Positions 1-8,072 of a DNA stretch of 64,000 nucleotides are shown piece after piece. Location: the NCBI GenBank assembly GCA_017933995.1, contig JAGBKI010000001.1, positions 1 through 64,000 of the forward strand. The letters are read 5' to 3'. A program made the translations under genes and the position numbers. This DNA comes from Bacteroidaceae bacterium. Lineage in GTDB: Bacteria > Bacteroidota > Bacteroidia > Bacteroidales > Bacteroidaceae. A model generated the notes under the pieces. It worked only from the letters and a program-made list of their open reading frames with translations. It did not search any database and was not told where the DNA came from. The number at the start of each line of letters is the position of its first letter. Position 1 is the first letter of the stretch.

Positions 1-927
1 AGCATTGGAGAACGGGCGTTCCAGAATTGTACGGGGCTGACCGACGCCACAATTGAAGAGGGAGTAACAGCAATACCGAGTTATTTGTTTGGTAGTTGCT
101 CTAACCTGTCGAATATCACTATCCCCAGCACGGTGACGAGCATTGAAAACTATGCCTTCAGTTCCTGCAAAATCGCCTTTGTCAACCTCTACTGGGAAGA
201 TCCGAGCGTCTGCACGTTGGCCGATTACGCACTGCGCGGAATCAACAGCGACGCCACTGTCTATGTTCCCGTGGGCGCCATCTCGGCCTACGGCAGCCAC
301 GAAAAATGGACGGCCTACAACCTCCAGGAGCGCGAGACGGGGCACGGGGTGTATAACATCACGATGGCGGCGAAGTACGGCACGTTCTGCCCGTCGGTGC
401 CCGTGGACTTCACGAATGTGGAGGGATTGAGCGCCTATGTGGCCTCCTACTACCAGGACGGCGTGGTGACGGTGACGCGCATCAACGACGTGCCCGCCGG
501 TACGGGCCTGTTGCTCATCGCCGACGAGCCGGGCGAATACACCGTGAACCCCGGCGTGGGCAACGCCTACATCGTGAACCTGCTGCGCGGCACGACGCTG
601 CCCATCGTCCTGAACCCGACCACCGGCTCGTACACCAACTTCATCCTCGCCAAGGGCGATGACGGCATCAACTTCTACCCCAGCACAGGCGGCCCGTTGG
701 CGGCGGGCAAGGCCTACCTACAAGTGCCCACGTCCTACGTCACGACCGCCAGCGGCACGCGCCCCCTCGAAATCCGCTTTGACGAGGGCACGACGACGGG
801 GATTGAAAGCGTTGCTGCAATGCAGCAACAAACCGGGCCTGTCTACGACCTGCAAGGACGGCGCTTCGCACAGCCCACGAAGGGCGGCGTGTATATCGTC
901 GGAGGAAAGAAAGTGGTTGTGAATTAA
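1..927 (+). CDS. BspA-like leucine-rich-repeat surface protein, C-terminal part (5' end outside window)
   Basis: The frame is open from base 1, so the gene starts upstream of the window. The first ~75 residues show the BspA/LRR_5 pattern (short 'F..C..L..I.IPS.VTSI...AF..C' repeats), a family of Bacteroidales surface proteins involved in adhesion. A repeat-free region follows, and the last ~30 residues form a tail (VYDLQGRRF, then GGVYIVGGKKVVVN) like the C-terminal sorting tails of type IX secretion cargo. A small gene follows 27 bases downstream on the same strand. The domain call rests on repeat pattern and tail; the ligand is unknown. A start at 85 would be only an internal TTG. Confidence 0.85.
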   Translation, partial: SIGERAFQNCTGLTDATIEEGVTAIPSYLFGSCSNLSNITIPSTVTSIENYAFSSCKIAFVNLYWEDPSVCTLADYALRGINSDATVYVPVGAISAYGSHEKWTAYNLQERETGHGVYNITMAAKYGTFCPSVPVDFTNVEGLSAYVASYYQDGVVTVTRINDVPAGTGLLLIADEPGEYTVNPGVGNAYIVNLLRGTTLPIVLNPTTGSYTNFILAKGDDGINFYPSTGGPLAAGKAYLQVPTSYVTTASGTRPLEIRFDEGTTTGIESVAAMQQQTGPVYDLQGRRFAQPTKGGVYIVGGKKVVVN

Positions 928-954
928 AAATGAATAATTTAAGTGAGAACAACA

Positions 955-1131
955 ATGAAAGAATATGTTAGCCCAACGATAGAAGTGGCCGCCGTGTCGC
1001 CGCGCCTGTCCCTGCTGACGGGTTCGGGCGGCATCAACGTCGGCGAGAGCACCAACATCGGCGTGAAGCCCGACGACCCGCGCGACCCCAGCGACGCCCT
1101 CACGCGGCGCGGCGGCTGGCTTGACGAATAG
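955..1131 (+). CDS. Small 'Y-x-S-P' protein (58 aa) behind a surface-protein gene
   Basis: Short frame starting MKEYVSPTIEV. An upstream ATG at 943 is possible, but the chosen start gives the N-terminus shared with the small protein at 17700-17897 (MRKVYRSP). Both directly follow a gene for a large tailed surface protein. After ~20 residues comes a small-residue stretch (LLTGSGG), then a charged, Asp/Pro-rich C-terminus. There is no clear signal peptide or membrane segment. The glycine pair could be a leader cleavage site, but that is speculation. The function is unknown; the case for a real gene rests on position and the shared motif. Confidence 0.55.
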   Translation: MKEYVSPTIEVAAVSPRLSLLTGSGGINVGESTNIGVKPDDPRDPSDALTRRGGWLDE

Positions 1132-1209
1132 GTTTTTAGGTTTTTGCGTTACCGCGAGAACCAAAGAACACCCCCCCAAAGAACCTAAAAACCCCATAAC
1201 CCACCCCGA

Positions 1210-1250
1210 CAGGGCTGCCCAACACGCTTGGCGCAGCCCTGTTTGGGTGT
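1210..1250 (+). terminator. Hairpin with T-rich trailer, probable terminator
   Basis: Arms 1210-1217 and 1234-1241 (cagggctg/cagccctg) pair perfectly, with additional cca/tgg pairing in the loop, followed by 'tttgggtgtttt'. It lies 80 bases after the small gene ending at 1131, so it probably ends that transcript. Confidence 0.55.
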
Positions 1251-1387
1251 TTTGCGCGGCGTCAGGGGGGACAAGGAATCCAGGCGAGAGGTGGGAAAAA
1301 TTCGGGGAGGGGAGGGATACGGGGCAGCCACCACGGGGCTGGCGGTCGCGGGCGAGACGCCCGCGCTCCAACTGTAGGCGGGGCAAA

Positions 1388-1428
1388 CAGAAAAGCCACC
1401 CATCCAGACGGGTGGCTTTTCTGTTTTT
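1388..1428 (+). terminator. Strong rho-independent-type terminator hairpin
   Basis: Perfect 14-bp stem (1388-1401 with 1410-1423), 8-base loop, followed by a T run ending at 1428. The arm begins CAGAAAAG, so on the opposite strand the stem is also preceded by A and followed by T-rich sequence; it could work both ways between the plus-strand gene ending at 1131 and the minus-strand toxin gene ending at 1653. Confidence 0.75.
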
Positions 1429-1652
1429 ACGCGTGTGGGGTCAGTGCGGCGGGACGGCTCCCTGCGGGCGTGTCGCCCGCGTCCCATACGCTGCGCCCCT
1501 TTTCTGCGGCAAAGATACGCCGCGCGGCGGTCAGTGCCAAGGACAAAACGGCAACCGCCATACGTCATCCGTCCTTGTACACGCTGCCACACACGACACC
1601 GCCGGGGCTTCGCGTGGAAGTACCGGCGGGTAGGTAAGGGGGAGAGGGCTGT

Positions 1653-2069
1653 TCAGTATTCGATGAGGTCAAGCCCCTGGTCACGGTAGTACCAGAAACG
1701 GGTGTCACTGGAGAGGAGCGTGATGCGCTCGGCGATGGCGTGCGAGATGATGATGTGGTCGCTGGGGTCGTGGTGCTCCTGCTCCTCGTTGAGGCGCAGA
1801 TTAGCGTATGTGCGACCCACTTGCGGGCGGAGGGGCAGGAAGTCTATTTCGAGGTCGTCCTCCACAAAGTCTATCATTTCCTTTGCCGATTTCCAGTACT
1901 TCGGCAGCAGCCGCTTGTTGTTGTAATGCACCACAAGTTCGCGCATCGTCTCGAAACTGGCCACAAGCACGTTCGCGGGGTCACTGACAATGGCCAGTGC
2001 ACCACGTTCCAGGTTGTCATAGTCTGTGAGGAGGTCTATGACAACACACGTGTCAAGCATCAGTCTCAT
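1653..2069 (-). CDS. PIN-domain ribonuclease toxin (VapC-like)
   Basis: The 138-residue protein begins MRLMLDTCVVIDLL, the first Asp-bearing strand of a PIN domain. Further expected acidic positions are seen in FETMRELV, HHDPSDHIIISHA and LLSSDTRF. PIN toxins cleave RNA, often tRNA or rRNA, and are held by a DNA-binding antitoxin. The start at 2069 was chosen because its ATG overlaps the TGA of the upstream gene at 2066-2221 (ATGA), the usual layout of such pairs. An upstream in-frame start would add unrelated residues. No inactivating change is visible. Confidence 0.85.
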   Translation of the reverse strand: MRLMLDTCVVIDLLTDYDNLERGALAIVSDPANVLVASFETMRELVVHYNNKRLLPKYWKSAKEMIDFVEDDLEIDFLPLRPQVGRTYANLRLNEEQEHHDPSDHIIISHAIAERITLLSSDTRFWYYRDQGLDLIEY

Positions 2070-2221
2070 GCGTTGATGATTTTCTTGCCGTCCCTGTAGC
2101 TTTTGCACTGGGCTTGGAGTTCGGGGTCGACGAGTTCAATCATCCACTTGTGGGCCATAGCCGTTCTGATGGTCTTTGAGAGCCTCCGTCTCGGTGTTCT
2201 TGTTGCAGTAGTCGGTTCCAT
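2066..2221 (-). CDS. Probable antitoxin of the PIN toxin (51 aa)
   Basis: A small basic protein (begins MEPTTATRTPRRRLSKTI) directly upstream of and overlapping the PIN toxin by the ATGA arrangement. Gene order antitoxin then toxin, small size and basic N-terminus fit an antitoxin that binds DNA at its own promoter. I do not recognise a defined antitoxin fold. The start at 2221 avoids an upstream extension reaching to 2260. Confidence 0.6.
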   Translation of the reverse strand: MEPTTATRTPRRRLSKTIRTAMAHKWMIELVDPELQAQCKSYRDGKKIINA

Positions 2222-2277
2222 AGTTTTATTGTTTTGAGGTTTCCGCCTGCAAAAATACACATTCCCTGTTAATCTGT

Positions 2278-2392
2278 TTATCAGTTGATAAGTTTATCAG
2301 TTGATAAGTTGTTTAGCAGCCCCCTTGGAAAGCCCTCGGCAGCAGTAGCAACCAACTCATCAACTGATTAACTATTCAACTGACTAACTCAT
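2278..2392. repeat. Imperfect AT-rich inverted repeat
   Basis: Left side repeats 'atcagttgataagtt' twice; the right side carries the complementary 'aactcatcaactgattaac'. The loop is GC-rich. It fills the gap between the antitoxin promoter side and the HU-like gene. The same words occur near 15105-15145, 34866-34880, 35413-35505 and 52576-52602. Confidence 0.55.
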
Positions 2393-2790
2393 CATGCCTT
2401 AATCCTCTCAAAGTCCTCAAGCGGGACGAACTCGGATTTCTGTAGCGTCTCGCGGAAGGAGGGGGTGAAGCGGCAGTGGCAGCGCACGGTCTTGATGAGG
2501 CTGGCCGTGCAGTCCTCTTTCTTCTCCGTGCCGTCGCTGGCCACGGTGAGGAAGAACGAGGCCCAGTCGCCCAGTTGCACGGTGTTACCCTGCTGCAGTT
2601 CGCGCAGGAGGATTTTCTGTAGCTGGACGAGGGCGAACTCGGCCTCTTTGGCGTTGAGGGTGGTTTCGTCGGCAAGGAGTTTGGCCACCTCGCGCTCGCG
2701 GATGAGTTTGACGCTCTTGACCGTGGGGAAGTAGCGCACGCTCTTGTCCTTGAGACTTCGCTTGGGTTGTTTTTTGTAGATGACTGGCAT
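2392..2790 (-). CDS. HU-family DNA-binding protein (Bacteroidetes HU-related)
   Basis: The 132-residue protein starts MPVIYKKQPKRSL and shows the organisation of the Bacteroidetes HU-related family: an alpha-helical half (AKLLADETTLNAKEAEFALVQ...), then a beta region with VQLGDWASFFLTV, equivalent to the arm-bearing 'G.F...' strand of HU. Such proteins bind and bend DNA and are often scattered in the genome near surface loci. It lies alone, 52 bases downstream of nothing on its strand but just after the hydrolase gene at 2843-4693 in transcription order. A second HU-like gene is at 16463-17089. Confidence 0.85.
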   Translation of the reverse strand: MPVIYKKQPKRSLKDKSVRYFPTVKSVKLIREREVAKLLADETTLNAKEAEFALVQLQKILLRELQQGNTVQLGDWASFFLTVASDGTEKKEDCTASLIKTVRCHCRFTPSFRETLQKSEFVPLEDFERIKA

Positions 2791-2842
2791 TGTCGTGAGT
2801 GGTTATTAGTGAAACATCTGGTTTTTCGTTGGTGAGTAGCGC

Positions 2843-4693
2843 TCAATGTGCGATGCCCTGCCAGCCAAGCCACTCGTTGAACTGCCGCGCGTACTGTGCG
2901 GCGGGGTCGGCGGGTGAGTCAAGGGCCTTGAGGAGACGGGCGGCGCGGGCAGATTGACCATTGACCATTGACGATTGACCATTAACTGCCATAGTCTGGC
3001 TCTCGGCGGGCTGCTCGTTGAGGTACTTGATGAACTCAAGGAAGAACGTGCCGAGGTCGAAGCCGCTGTCGGCGAGCATTTCGGTGAGTTCGTCAAGGGG
3101 CAGGCCGATGGAGGCGCAAATCTCCTGCATCTTTTGCATCAGTTGGAGGTATTGCAAATACTCGTTGGCCGGCTCCTCGCCGTCGCCCTCGCTGAGGCTG
3201 GCAATGACCTGCTGGATGAGGCCGCGCACGTCGACGCCGGCGTCCTCAAGGGTGCGCAGGAGCTGGAATATGTCCGTGGCGTCGTGGTCGATGAGGGCGA
3301 CGTAGGTGGGGTTGAGTTCGCCGTCGGTGTACATTGCAGGCCAGGCCTTGATGGCGGCGAGGCTCTGCACGAGGTAGACGAGGGTGGCCTTGAGGTGGCC
3401 CATGTCGCGCACGAGGAAGTTGGTCTGCAGGTTGGTCTTGCCCGGCACGACGCTGGCCTGGAAGCCCTTGCCCTCAAGGAAGGAAAGTAGCGGACGTGCG
3501 GCCTGCACCGGCACGTAGTCGTCGCCGCGCGAGTGGAAGAGGTAGATGCGCTGCATGGGGTCGGCGTCCCAGTCGTAGTTGAGGCTGAGGCGGCGGAACA
3601 CGTCCTGGATATCGCGGCTCGGCGTGGAACTGAGGTTGCAGTAGTCGGGCGTGAGGATTTCGTGAATCTTCTTCTCGCGGCCAATGCTGTCGCAGACGGG
3701 CCACGACCAGTATTTCTTCGACATAATCCACTCGTCTATCTTCTCAGCAAGGAAAGGCTGGAAGACGTCCTCGTAGGTGAGGTCGAGGTGCTGCGTGGCC
3801 ACGGTGGAGACCATCAAGAGGGGCGGCACGGCGTTGTAGGCCGTGGAGTCGATGAGGACGTACTGGCGGTAGCACTCGCGGATGTCGGAGGGCGAACCGC
3901 CGGCAAAGGTCTTGTCGAAACTTATCAGGTCGCGGTAGTAGTTGTCGCGCGCCTTCTGCGTGGCCAGGGCATCGAAGCCTCCGCTGCTGTAGCCCACGTT
4001 GAACGTCAGCGAGCCGTAGTCGATGCCCATCTCCGTGAGGATGCGGCGGGCGGCCAGTAAGGCGTCGCACGAGGCGCGTCCGTTTACGTCGCCCTGGATG
4101 TAGGCCTGCGGGAAGCGCACTGTGGCACCGAAGCCGTAGAAGTCGCTCTCCACGAAGATGTAGTTGGGGTTGAGCGGGTTGGCCATAAACATGCCTTCGA
4201 GCTTGAAGTAGCCTTTGGTGGGCGCTTCGTTGGCGTCGAAGATGGTGTAGTGGTTGAACAGCAGCACGCCCTCGCTCGCGGCCTCGCCCTCCCAGATGTT
4301 CTGCGGGATGAAGATGGCGCCGCTGAGCGTGATGGGCTCGCCCCAAGGGTCGGTGGAGGGGTAGAGGAAGTTAATCTGGTGTACGCCGCGCGTGAAGTAG
4401 TCCTTGTCGTTGTAGTTGAAGGCCACGGTGCGGTCGAGTTCCTCATAGACCACCTCGTCGTCGCCGATGGTGAGTTCCTCAAGCAGGGCGGAGATGCCGT
4501 CCTGCCCGGCGTAGTACTTGCGCCCGTCAAGCAGGGTGATGCGCACGGTGCCGTCGTCCTCGAAGTCGATGGCGGAGAGTTCGCTGGTGCTGATGACCAC
4601 CTCGCTGCCGTCGGCGAGCGTGATCTTAACGACCTTGGCCTCGGCGGCGAAGGCGAGAACGAGGGCAAGGAGGGTAAGTAGTATCTTCTTCAT
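2843..4693 (-). CDS. Secreted alpha/beta-hydrolase (lipase/peptidase-like), 616 aa
   Basis: Signal peptide (MKKILLTLLALVLAFAAEA) with likely cleavage after residue 19. Residues ~22-80 are a small beta-rich module (LADGS...STSELSAIDFEDD) like those of neighbouring secreted proteins. The catalytic region follows: GYSSGG at 234-239 gives the GxSxG nucleophile (Ser236), HSRGDDYVP supplies a likely Asp, and RDMGHLKA the His. This triad supports a serine hydrolase of prolyl-oligopeptidase or secretory-lipase type; the substrate is unknown. Near the C-terminus the stretch MAVNGQSSMVNGQS (bases ~2955-2997) is encoded by 'tgaccattgaccattgac' words seen elsewhere only between genes. The gene follows the small secreted protein at 4700-5068 by 6 bases, so the two are probably co-transcribed. 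Confidence 0.8.
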   Translation of the reverse strand: MKKILLTLLALVLAFAAEAKVVKITLADGSEVVISTSELSAIDFEDDGTVRITLLDGRKYYAGQDGISALLEELTIGDDEVVYEELDRTVAFNYNDKDYFTRGVHQINFLYPSTDPWGEPITLSGAIFIPQNIWEGEAASEGVLLFNHYTIFDANEAPTKGYFKLEGMFMANPLNPNYIFVESDFYGFGATVRFPQAYIQGDVNGRASCDALLAARRILTEMGIDYGSLTFNVGYSSGGFDALATQKARDNYYRDLISFDKTFAGGSPSDIRECYRQYVLIDSTAYNAVPPLLMVSTVATQHLDLTYEDVFQPFLAEKIDEWIMSKKYWSWPVCDSIGREKKIHEILTPDYCNLSSTPSRDIQDVFRRLSLNYDWDADPMQRIYLFHSRGDDYVPVQAARPLLSFLEGKGFQASVVPGKTNLQTNFLVRDMGHLKATLVYLVQSLAAIKAWPAMYTDGELNPTYVALIDHDATDIFQLLRTLEDAGVDVRGLIQQVIASLSEGDGEEPANEYLQYLQLMQKMQEICASIGLPLDELTEMLADSGFDLGTFFLEFIKYLNEQPAESQTMAVNGQSSMVNGQSARAARLLKALDSPADPAAQYARQFNEWLGWQGIAH

Positions 4694-4699
4694 AGGGCA

Positions 4700-5068
4700 C
4701 TACTTTTTGATGATTCTACGAACTTGGTTGCCGTTTCTCTCAATGAATACGCCGCTCTGGTGGGCCGTGGGATTGACGCGGCGGCCTTGCAGGTCGTAGA
4801 CGACGGTGGCGGCCTGTTGCTGTGTAGTGGCGGGAGTTTGTACGCCGGTCGTCTCGTTGATTTGGCCGAGGCGGACTGTGGCCTTGCTGACGCCGCTCTC
4901 AGTGGTGCCGTCGGCATAGACGATGGTGACCTGCTCGCGGTCAAAGGTGATGCGGCGCACGGCCTTGCCGCTCTCGGTGTGCACGGCCTCGGTGGCCGTC
5001 TGCGCCCGAACGCCCGTGGTGGCGAGTGCCATCAAGACGCAGGCGATGTATAGCGATTTCTTGCTCAT
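4700..5068 (-). CDS. Small secreted protein with type IX-like C-terminal tail (122 aa)
   Basis: Starts MSKKSLYIACVLMALATTGVRA, a clear signal peptide; the frame extends upstream to 5134 but that part is encoded by intergenic repeat words. A short beta module (ITFDREQVTIVYADGTT) is followed by a Gln/Thr linker and the tail VYDLQGRRV...GVFIERNGNQ. Very similar architecture is seen at 43949-44368. No catalytic residues are apparent. It may be a carrier or surface partner of the hydrolase encoded 6 bases downstream; that is inferred from position only. Confidence 0.7.
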   Translation of the reverse strand: MSKKSLYIACVLMALATTGVRAQTATEAVHTESGKAVRRITFDREQVTIVYADGTTESGVSKATVRLGQINETTGVQTPATTQQQAATVVYDLQGRRVNPTAHQSGVFIERNGNQVRRIIKK

Positions 5069-5075
5069 ATTGCTA

Positions 5076-5163
5076 ATTCGATTGGGCTTTGGGTTCTTTG
5101 GTTTTTGGGTTCTTTGGTTCTCGCGGCAACGCAAAACCTAAAAACCTAAAAACTCAAAAAGTC
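5076..5163. repeat. 'ggttctttggttctcgcgg' intergenic repeat
   Basis: The reverse complement of this segment matches 1128-1175: both contain 'aggtttttaggttttgcgtt' (with small differences) followed by 'ccgcgagaaccaaagaac'. Internal direct repeats of 'gggttctttggtt' are present. It separates two same-strand genes. A related word sits inside the reading frame of the giant gene at 22181-22206. Confidence 0.6.
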
Positions 5164-5169
5164 ATTATT

Positions 5170-6690
5170 TCACTTTACAATCTGCTTGCGTCCATTCTCA
5201 ATCACGATGCCGCGCGTGGCACTGGTGGCGGGACGGCCTTGGAGGTCATAGGCTTGGCCGTGTGATACGCGGGCAGACGGGGAGGTGGTAGTGGCTTCGA
5301 TGCCCGTGGTCTCGCCGAGATATTCGGCGCGGGCGGCGGCGAGGAGGTCGCGGAAGTCGGCGTCGGCGTGCAGGCGTGCCAGCAGGGCGCTGGCTAACAG
5401 GCGGGCGGCATCGATGTCGGAAGGCCAGTGGTAGTCCACGATGGCGCGGCTGTAGCCGTAGTCATAGCCGCGTTTCAAAATTGTGTCCTGCCGATCCGGG
5501 GCCACTTCGGCAAAAGCCAAGGCGAGCGCCCAGCCCAGGCCGGAGTGGCCGGAGACGTAGCTGCTCTCGGTGCGCTCTTTCTCTTCGTATTCGGGTAAAG
5601 GTGTCGTTTCGTTCAACTGCACGAAGGGACGTTTGCGGAAGTAGGTGTCCTTCACGGCTGAAGTGGCCGCTTTCTGCTCGGTGCGTACCTTGACCATCAG
5701 TTGCCAGATGGCGGGCGTCCCGTCCTCGGACACCTCTATGCCAAGGAGCGTGCCAAGCATAGCGGCGAGGTTTTCAAAGCTGTTGTCAACATCGAGACAG
5801 GCTTGCTCGCCGCGCGCGGTGTAGAGGAGCGACTTGGCCTGCCACAGGCGCGACAGGTCGCCCAGGTAGCGGTAGCTTGCCGTGTCTACGGGCGCGTTCA
5901 GTATGCGCACACCCTGCGGCTGGCCGGCAGAGGCCGTGGGGTCGTAGTCAGCGGGCAGGCCGCGTAGCAGAGCGTACTCCCGGCGTGCGGCGAGGATGTC
6001 CTTCTCCAGTTCGGGGTTGCAGTGGGCGCGGGCTATACTGGCGGCGGCGCAGAGGTAGCCAGCCGTCACGTCGCTCTGATAGTGTGCGCCGGTGATGATG
6101 CGGTTCTCGCCGAACTCAATGCCGCGCCGCAGGATGGTGTCCTGCAACTCCGGCCACATCTCGGCGAAGACGAGTGCTGTGGCGAAGCCGAAGGCCGTGT
6201 GGCCGGAGGGATAGGAGCCGTTGGTGCGCAGGTAGTCCGTGTCCCACTGCGCCCACGTGTCCTCGCCCATCTGCACGAAGGGCCGCGTGCGCATATACTT
6301 CTCCTTCGCTGCCGCCGTGCTCTGGTCGCCGGTGTGGTACGCCTTGACGAGCAGGCGCGAGAGGGCGGGCGTGGCTTCGTCGCTGATGGTGTCGAGGCCG
6401 AGGGCTTCGGCCATCACGGTGCGCATGATGGCAGGCAGCCACAGCGACTCGCGGCTGGCCTTCTGCCCGCGCGCTGTGGGACGCACGGTCTTGCCCCATT
6501 GCCACTGTATGAGGTCGTCGGTGTAGTCGAGGCTCGCCGTGTCGGGCGGGGCGGGCAGGAAGTAGCCCGCATCGGGCTGGTCGGCCTTGAAGACGTAGAC
6601 GGTGTCCTCCGCCGTCTGCGCGAGGAGACCCGGGAGCGCCGCAAAGGAAAGGATGGCGGCGAGCATCCATTGTTTCAAGGTCTGTTTCAT
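5170..6690 (-). CDS. Secreted double-domain PAP2 acid phosphatase (506 aa)
   Basis: Signal peptide (MKQTLKQWMLAAILSFAALPGLLAQ). Two PAP2/class A acid phosphatase domains lie in tandem. The first shows KEKYMRTRP, YPSGH and NRIITGAHYQSD; the second KDTYFRKRP, VSGH and SRAIVDYHWPSD. These are the KxxxxxxRP, PSGH and SRxxxxxHxxxD signatures that carry the catalytic histidines. The second domain has V for P in PSGH, the first N for S in SR. The C-terminus has a tail (YDLQGRPA...GIVIENGRKQIVK). Its ATG overlaps the stop of the PAP2 gene at 6687-7550 (ATGA), so both form one operon and the second enzyme probably arose by duplication. Likely role: phosphate release from phosphomonoesters or lipid phosphates outside the cytoplasm. 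Confidence 0.9.
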   Translation of the reverse strand: MKQTLKQWMLAAILSFAALPGLLAQTAEDTVYVFKADQPDAGYFLPAPPDTASLDYTDDLIQWQWGKTVRPTARGQKASRESLWLPAIMRTVMAEALGLDTISDEATPALSRLLVKAYHTGDQSTAAAKEKYMRTRPFVQMGEDTWAQWDTDYLRTNGSYPSGHTAFGFATALVFAEMWPELQDTILRRGIEFGENRIITGAHYQSDVTAGYLCAAASIARAHCNPELEKDILAARREYALLRGLPADYDPTASAGQPQGVRILNAPVDTASYRYLGDLSRLWQAKSLLYTARGEQACLDVDNSFENLAAMLGTLLGIEVSEDGTPAIWQLMVKVRTEQKAATSAVKDTYFRKRPFVQLNETTPLPEYEEKERTESSYVSGHSGLGWALALAFAEVAPDRQDTILKRGYDYGYSRAIVDYHWPSDIDAARLLASALLARLHADADFRDLLAAARAEYLGETTGIEATTTSPSARVSHGQAYDLQGRPATSATRGIVIENGRKQIVK

Positions 6691-7550
6691 TTTGCTATCT
6701 TTTGTCTGTCCTGAATGATGATGCCACGGGTGGCGGCAGTGGCCGGCAGACCGTTGACGGTGTAAGCGCGGCCTTGTGAGGTGGTTGTGGGTGCGGCTGC
6801 GGGCACGGCCACGGCTGTTGCGCCCGACAGCCTTTGGAACTCGGCGCGGGCTTTCGCCATCTGCTCCAGGAAACGTTCGCTGGTGTGCAGTTTGGCGTAG
6901 GCAGCCGAGGCTGCCAAACGGCCTGCGTCCGTGTCGCTCTGCCAGTGGGCGCCTACGATGAGGCGGTTCTCGCCGTAGCGGTAGCCGCGCGCTAACAGTT
7001 CGGTGGCGCGGGCGGGATTGATTTCCGACATCAGCAGGGCGGCGCTCCAGCCCAGGATGGTGTGGCCGGAGGGGTAGGAACCGTTCAGACGCAGTGCCGG
7101 TTCGTCAGCGGGGTAGAGCGTCTCCTCGTTGAACACCATAAAGGGGCGGCGGCGCATATAGGTGGCCTTGGCGACGGTGCAGATGCTGTCGCAAGTGGCC
7201 GTGCCGTCGAGCAGCACTTTGTAAATCTCAGGCGTGCCCTCCGGCGTAATCTTCATGCCGAAAGCCTCCTCAAACTCGGTGAGGATGGTCGCCAAGCCGT
7301 ACACGGCGTCGCGGGTGGCCTCGGCGGCACGCTCCGCGTCGTTGCGCATCTCCTTGCCCCAGTAGTAGCGGGCCACGTCGTTCATAAAAGCCACCGATGT
7401 GCTGTCGGGCGGCCCCGGCAGGAACACCATCATATCGGGCATGTCCTTCGTGGTGAAATACGGCTGCACTTCAACCTGTGCGTTTACGCCCACTGCGCCG
7501 CAGAGGGTGAGGATGGCGGCGAGCATCCATAGTTTTATTGTCTGTCTCAT
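6687..7550 (-). CDS. Secreted PAP2 acid phosphatase (single domain, 287 aa)
   Basis: Start MRQTIKLWMLAAILTLCG was chosen for its signal peptide, whose wording is close to that of the next gene (KQWMLAAIL); the frame could extend to 7577. The PAP2 signatures KATYMRRRP, GSYPSGHT and NRLIVGAHWQSD are all intact. The C-terminus ends GIIIQDRQKIAK, a degraded version of the tail. First gene of an operon with 5170-6690. A TAATTTTG -7 element lies at 7575-7582, with a palindrome further upstream. Confidence 0.88.
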   Translation of the reverse strand: MRQTIKLWMLAAILTLCGAVGVNAQVEVQPYFTTKDMPDMMVFLPGPPDSTSVAFMNDVARYYWGKEMRNDAERAAEATRDAVYGLATILTEFEEAFGMKITPEGTPEIYKVLLDGTATCDSICTVAKATYMRRRPFMVFNEETLYPADEPALRLNGSYPSGHTILGWSAALLMSEINPARATELLARGYRYGENRLIVGAHWQSDTDAGRLAASAAYAKLHTSERFLEQMAKARAEFQRLSGATAVAVPAAAPTTTSQGRAYTVNGLPATAATRGIIIQDRQKIAK

Positions 7551-7574
7551 TGTGGTGTGTGTTTGTTTCCGCTG

Positions 7575-7582
7575 CAAAATTA
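7575..7582 (-). promoter_or_regulatory. -7 element (TAATTTTG) of the PAP2 operon
   Basis: Read on the minus strand, TAATTTTG matches the Bacteroidetes -7 consensus TAnnTTTG and is followed by CAGCGGAA, 25 bases before the start at 7550. The -33 region is 'tatatatata' rather than TTTG, as at the promoter of the giant gene (30690-30730), with which this whole region aligns. Confidence 0.6.
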
Positions 7583-7616
7583 GTACGCCCTCCGCGCGCG
7601 TATATATATACGGTGT

Positions 7617-7648
7617 GTGTCACTTTGGCGGGTGTACCAAATTGACAC
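7617..7648. promoter_or_regulatory. Palindrome upstream of the PAP2 operon
   Basis: Arms gtgtcactttgg (7617-7628) and ccaaattgacac (7637-7648) match at 11 of 12 positions with an 8-base spacer. A perfect version is at 30727-30769 and a related one at 16160-16190. Candidate binding site of a dimeric regulator. Confidence 0.5.
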
Positions 7649-7677
7649 AAAAAGGCTGTGGAAAAATATAAGTGAAT

Positions 7678-8072
7678 TATTAGTGTCCGCTAAAACTTTA
7701 TGGACGTTGAACCGACGTCATGACGCTGAAAGCGTCACCCTCTCTGTAACCGCGGGTACGCGAAGTGAAACGGAGCGCACCTGCGGCAGGCGACACACCA
7801 CTGAATGCACGCTGAAAGCGTGCCCCACTAGCGCGAAAAGTAACTTCCGCCCGTCGTGGGGGACGCTTCCAGCGTCCGTTTCCACGCATCGCTCTACCGC
7901 AGGTTCGCTCCATTTCATTTCGCGAACCCGCGGTTACAGAGAGGGAGACGCTTTCAGCGTCTTACTCGGGTACAATTAAAACAGATGAAGTAAGCCCCTC
8001 GTTGCATCAAACGCGCAAATTGCCTGTCATTACTACATATTCCGTAGATTATAGGATCATTTAGCGGACACC
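7678..8072. mobile_element. MITE-like element of ~395 bp with 13-bp flanking direct repeat
   Basis: Ends carry inverted GTGTCCGCTAAA (7683-7694) and TTTAGCGGACAC (8060-8071). The 13-mer aatataagtgaat stands directly outside both ends (7665-7677 and 8073-8085), as expected for a target duplication. Inside, 7722-7762 and 7921-7961 form a long inverted repeat (gacgctgaaagcgtc...ctctgtaaccgcgggt). No transposase frame is present, so it is non-autonomous. A degenerate relative is at 17330-17609. Duplication length would fit an IS4-type transposase, but this is inference. Confidence 0.7.

Larger units (their letters stand above)
1132..1652. other. Repeat-rich intergenic region
   Basis: No convincing gene. 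It holds a 'ggtttttaggtttttgcgtt' repeat word (1131-1175, also at 5076-5163), two hairpins listed separately, and a GC-rich palindromic word 'gagacgcccgcgctccaac' (1354-1372) that recurs almost unchanged at 57107-57125. Long frames crossing it on both strands have no family features. Confidence 0.6.

Noticed and set aside
1121..1633. 170-residue plus-strand frame in the first gap
   Set aside because: It reads across two hairpins and GC-rich repeats and shows no domain, signal or coding pattern.
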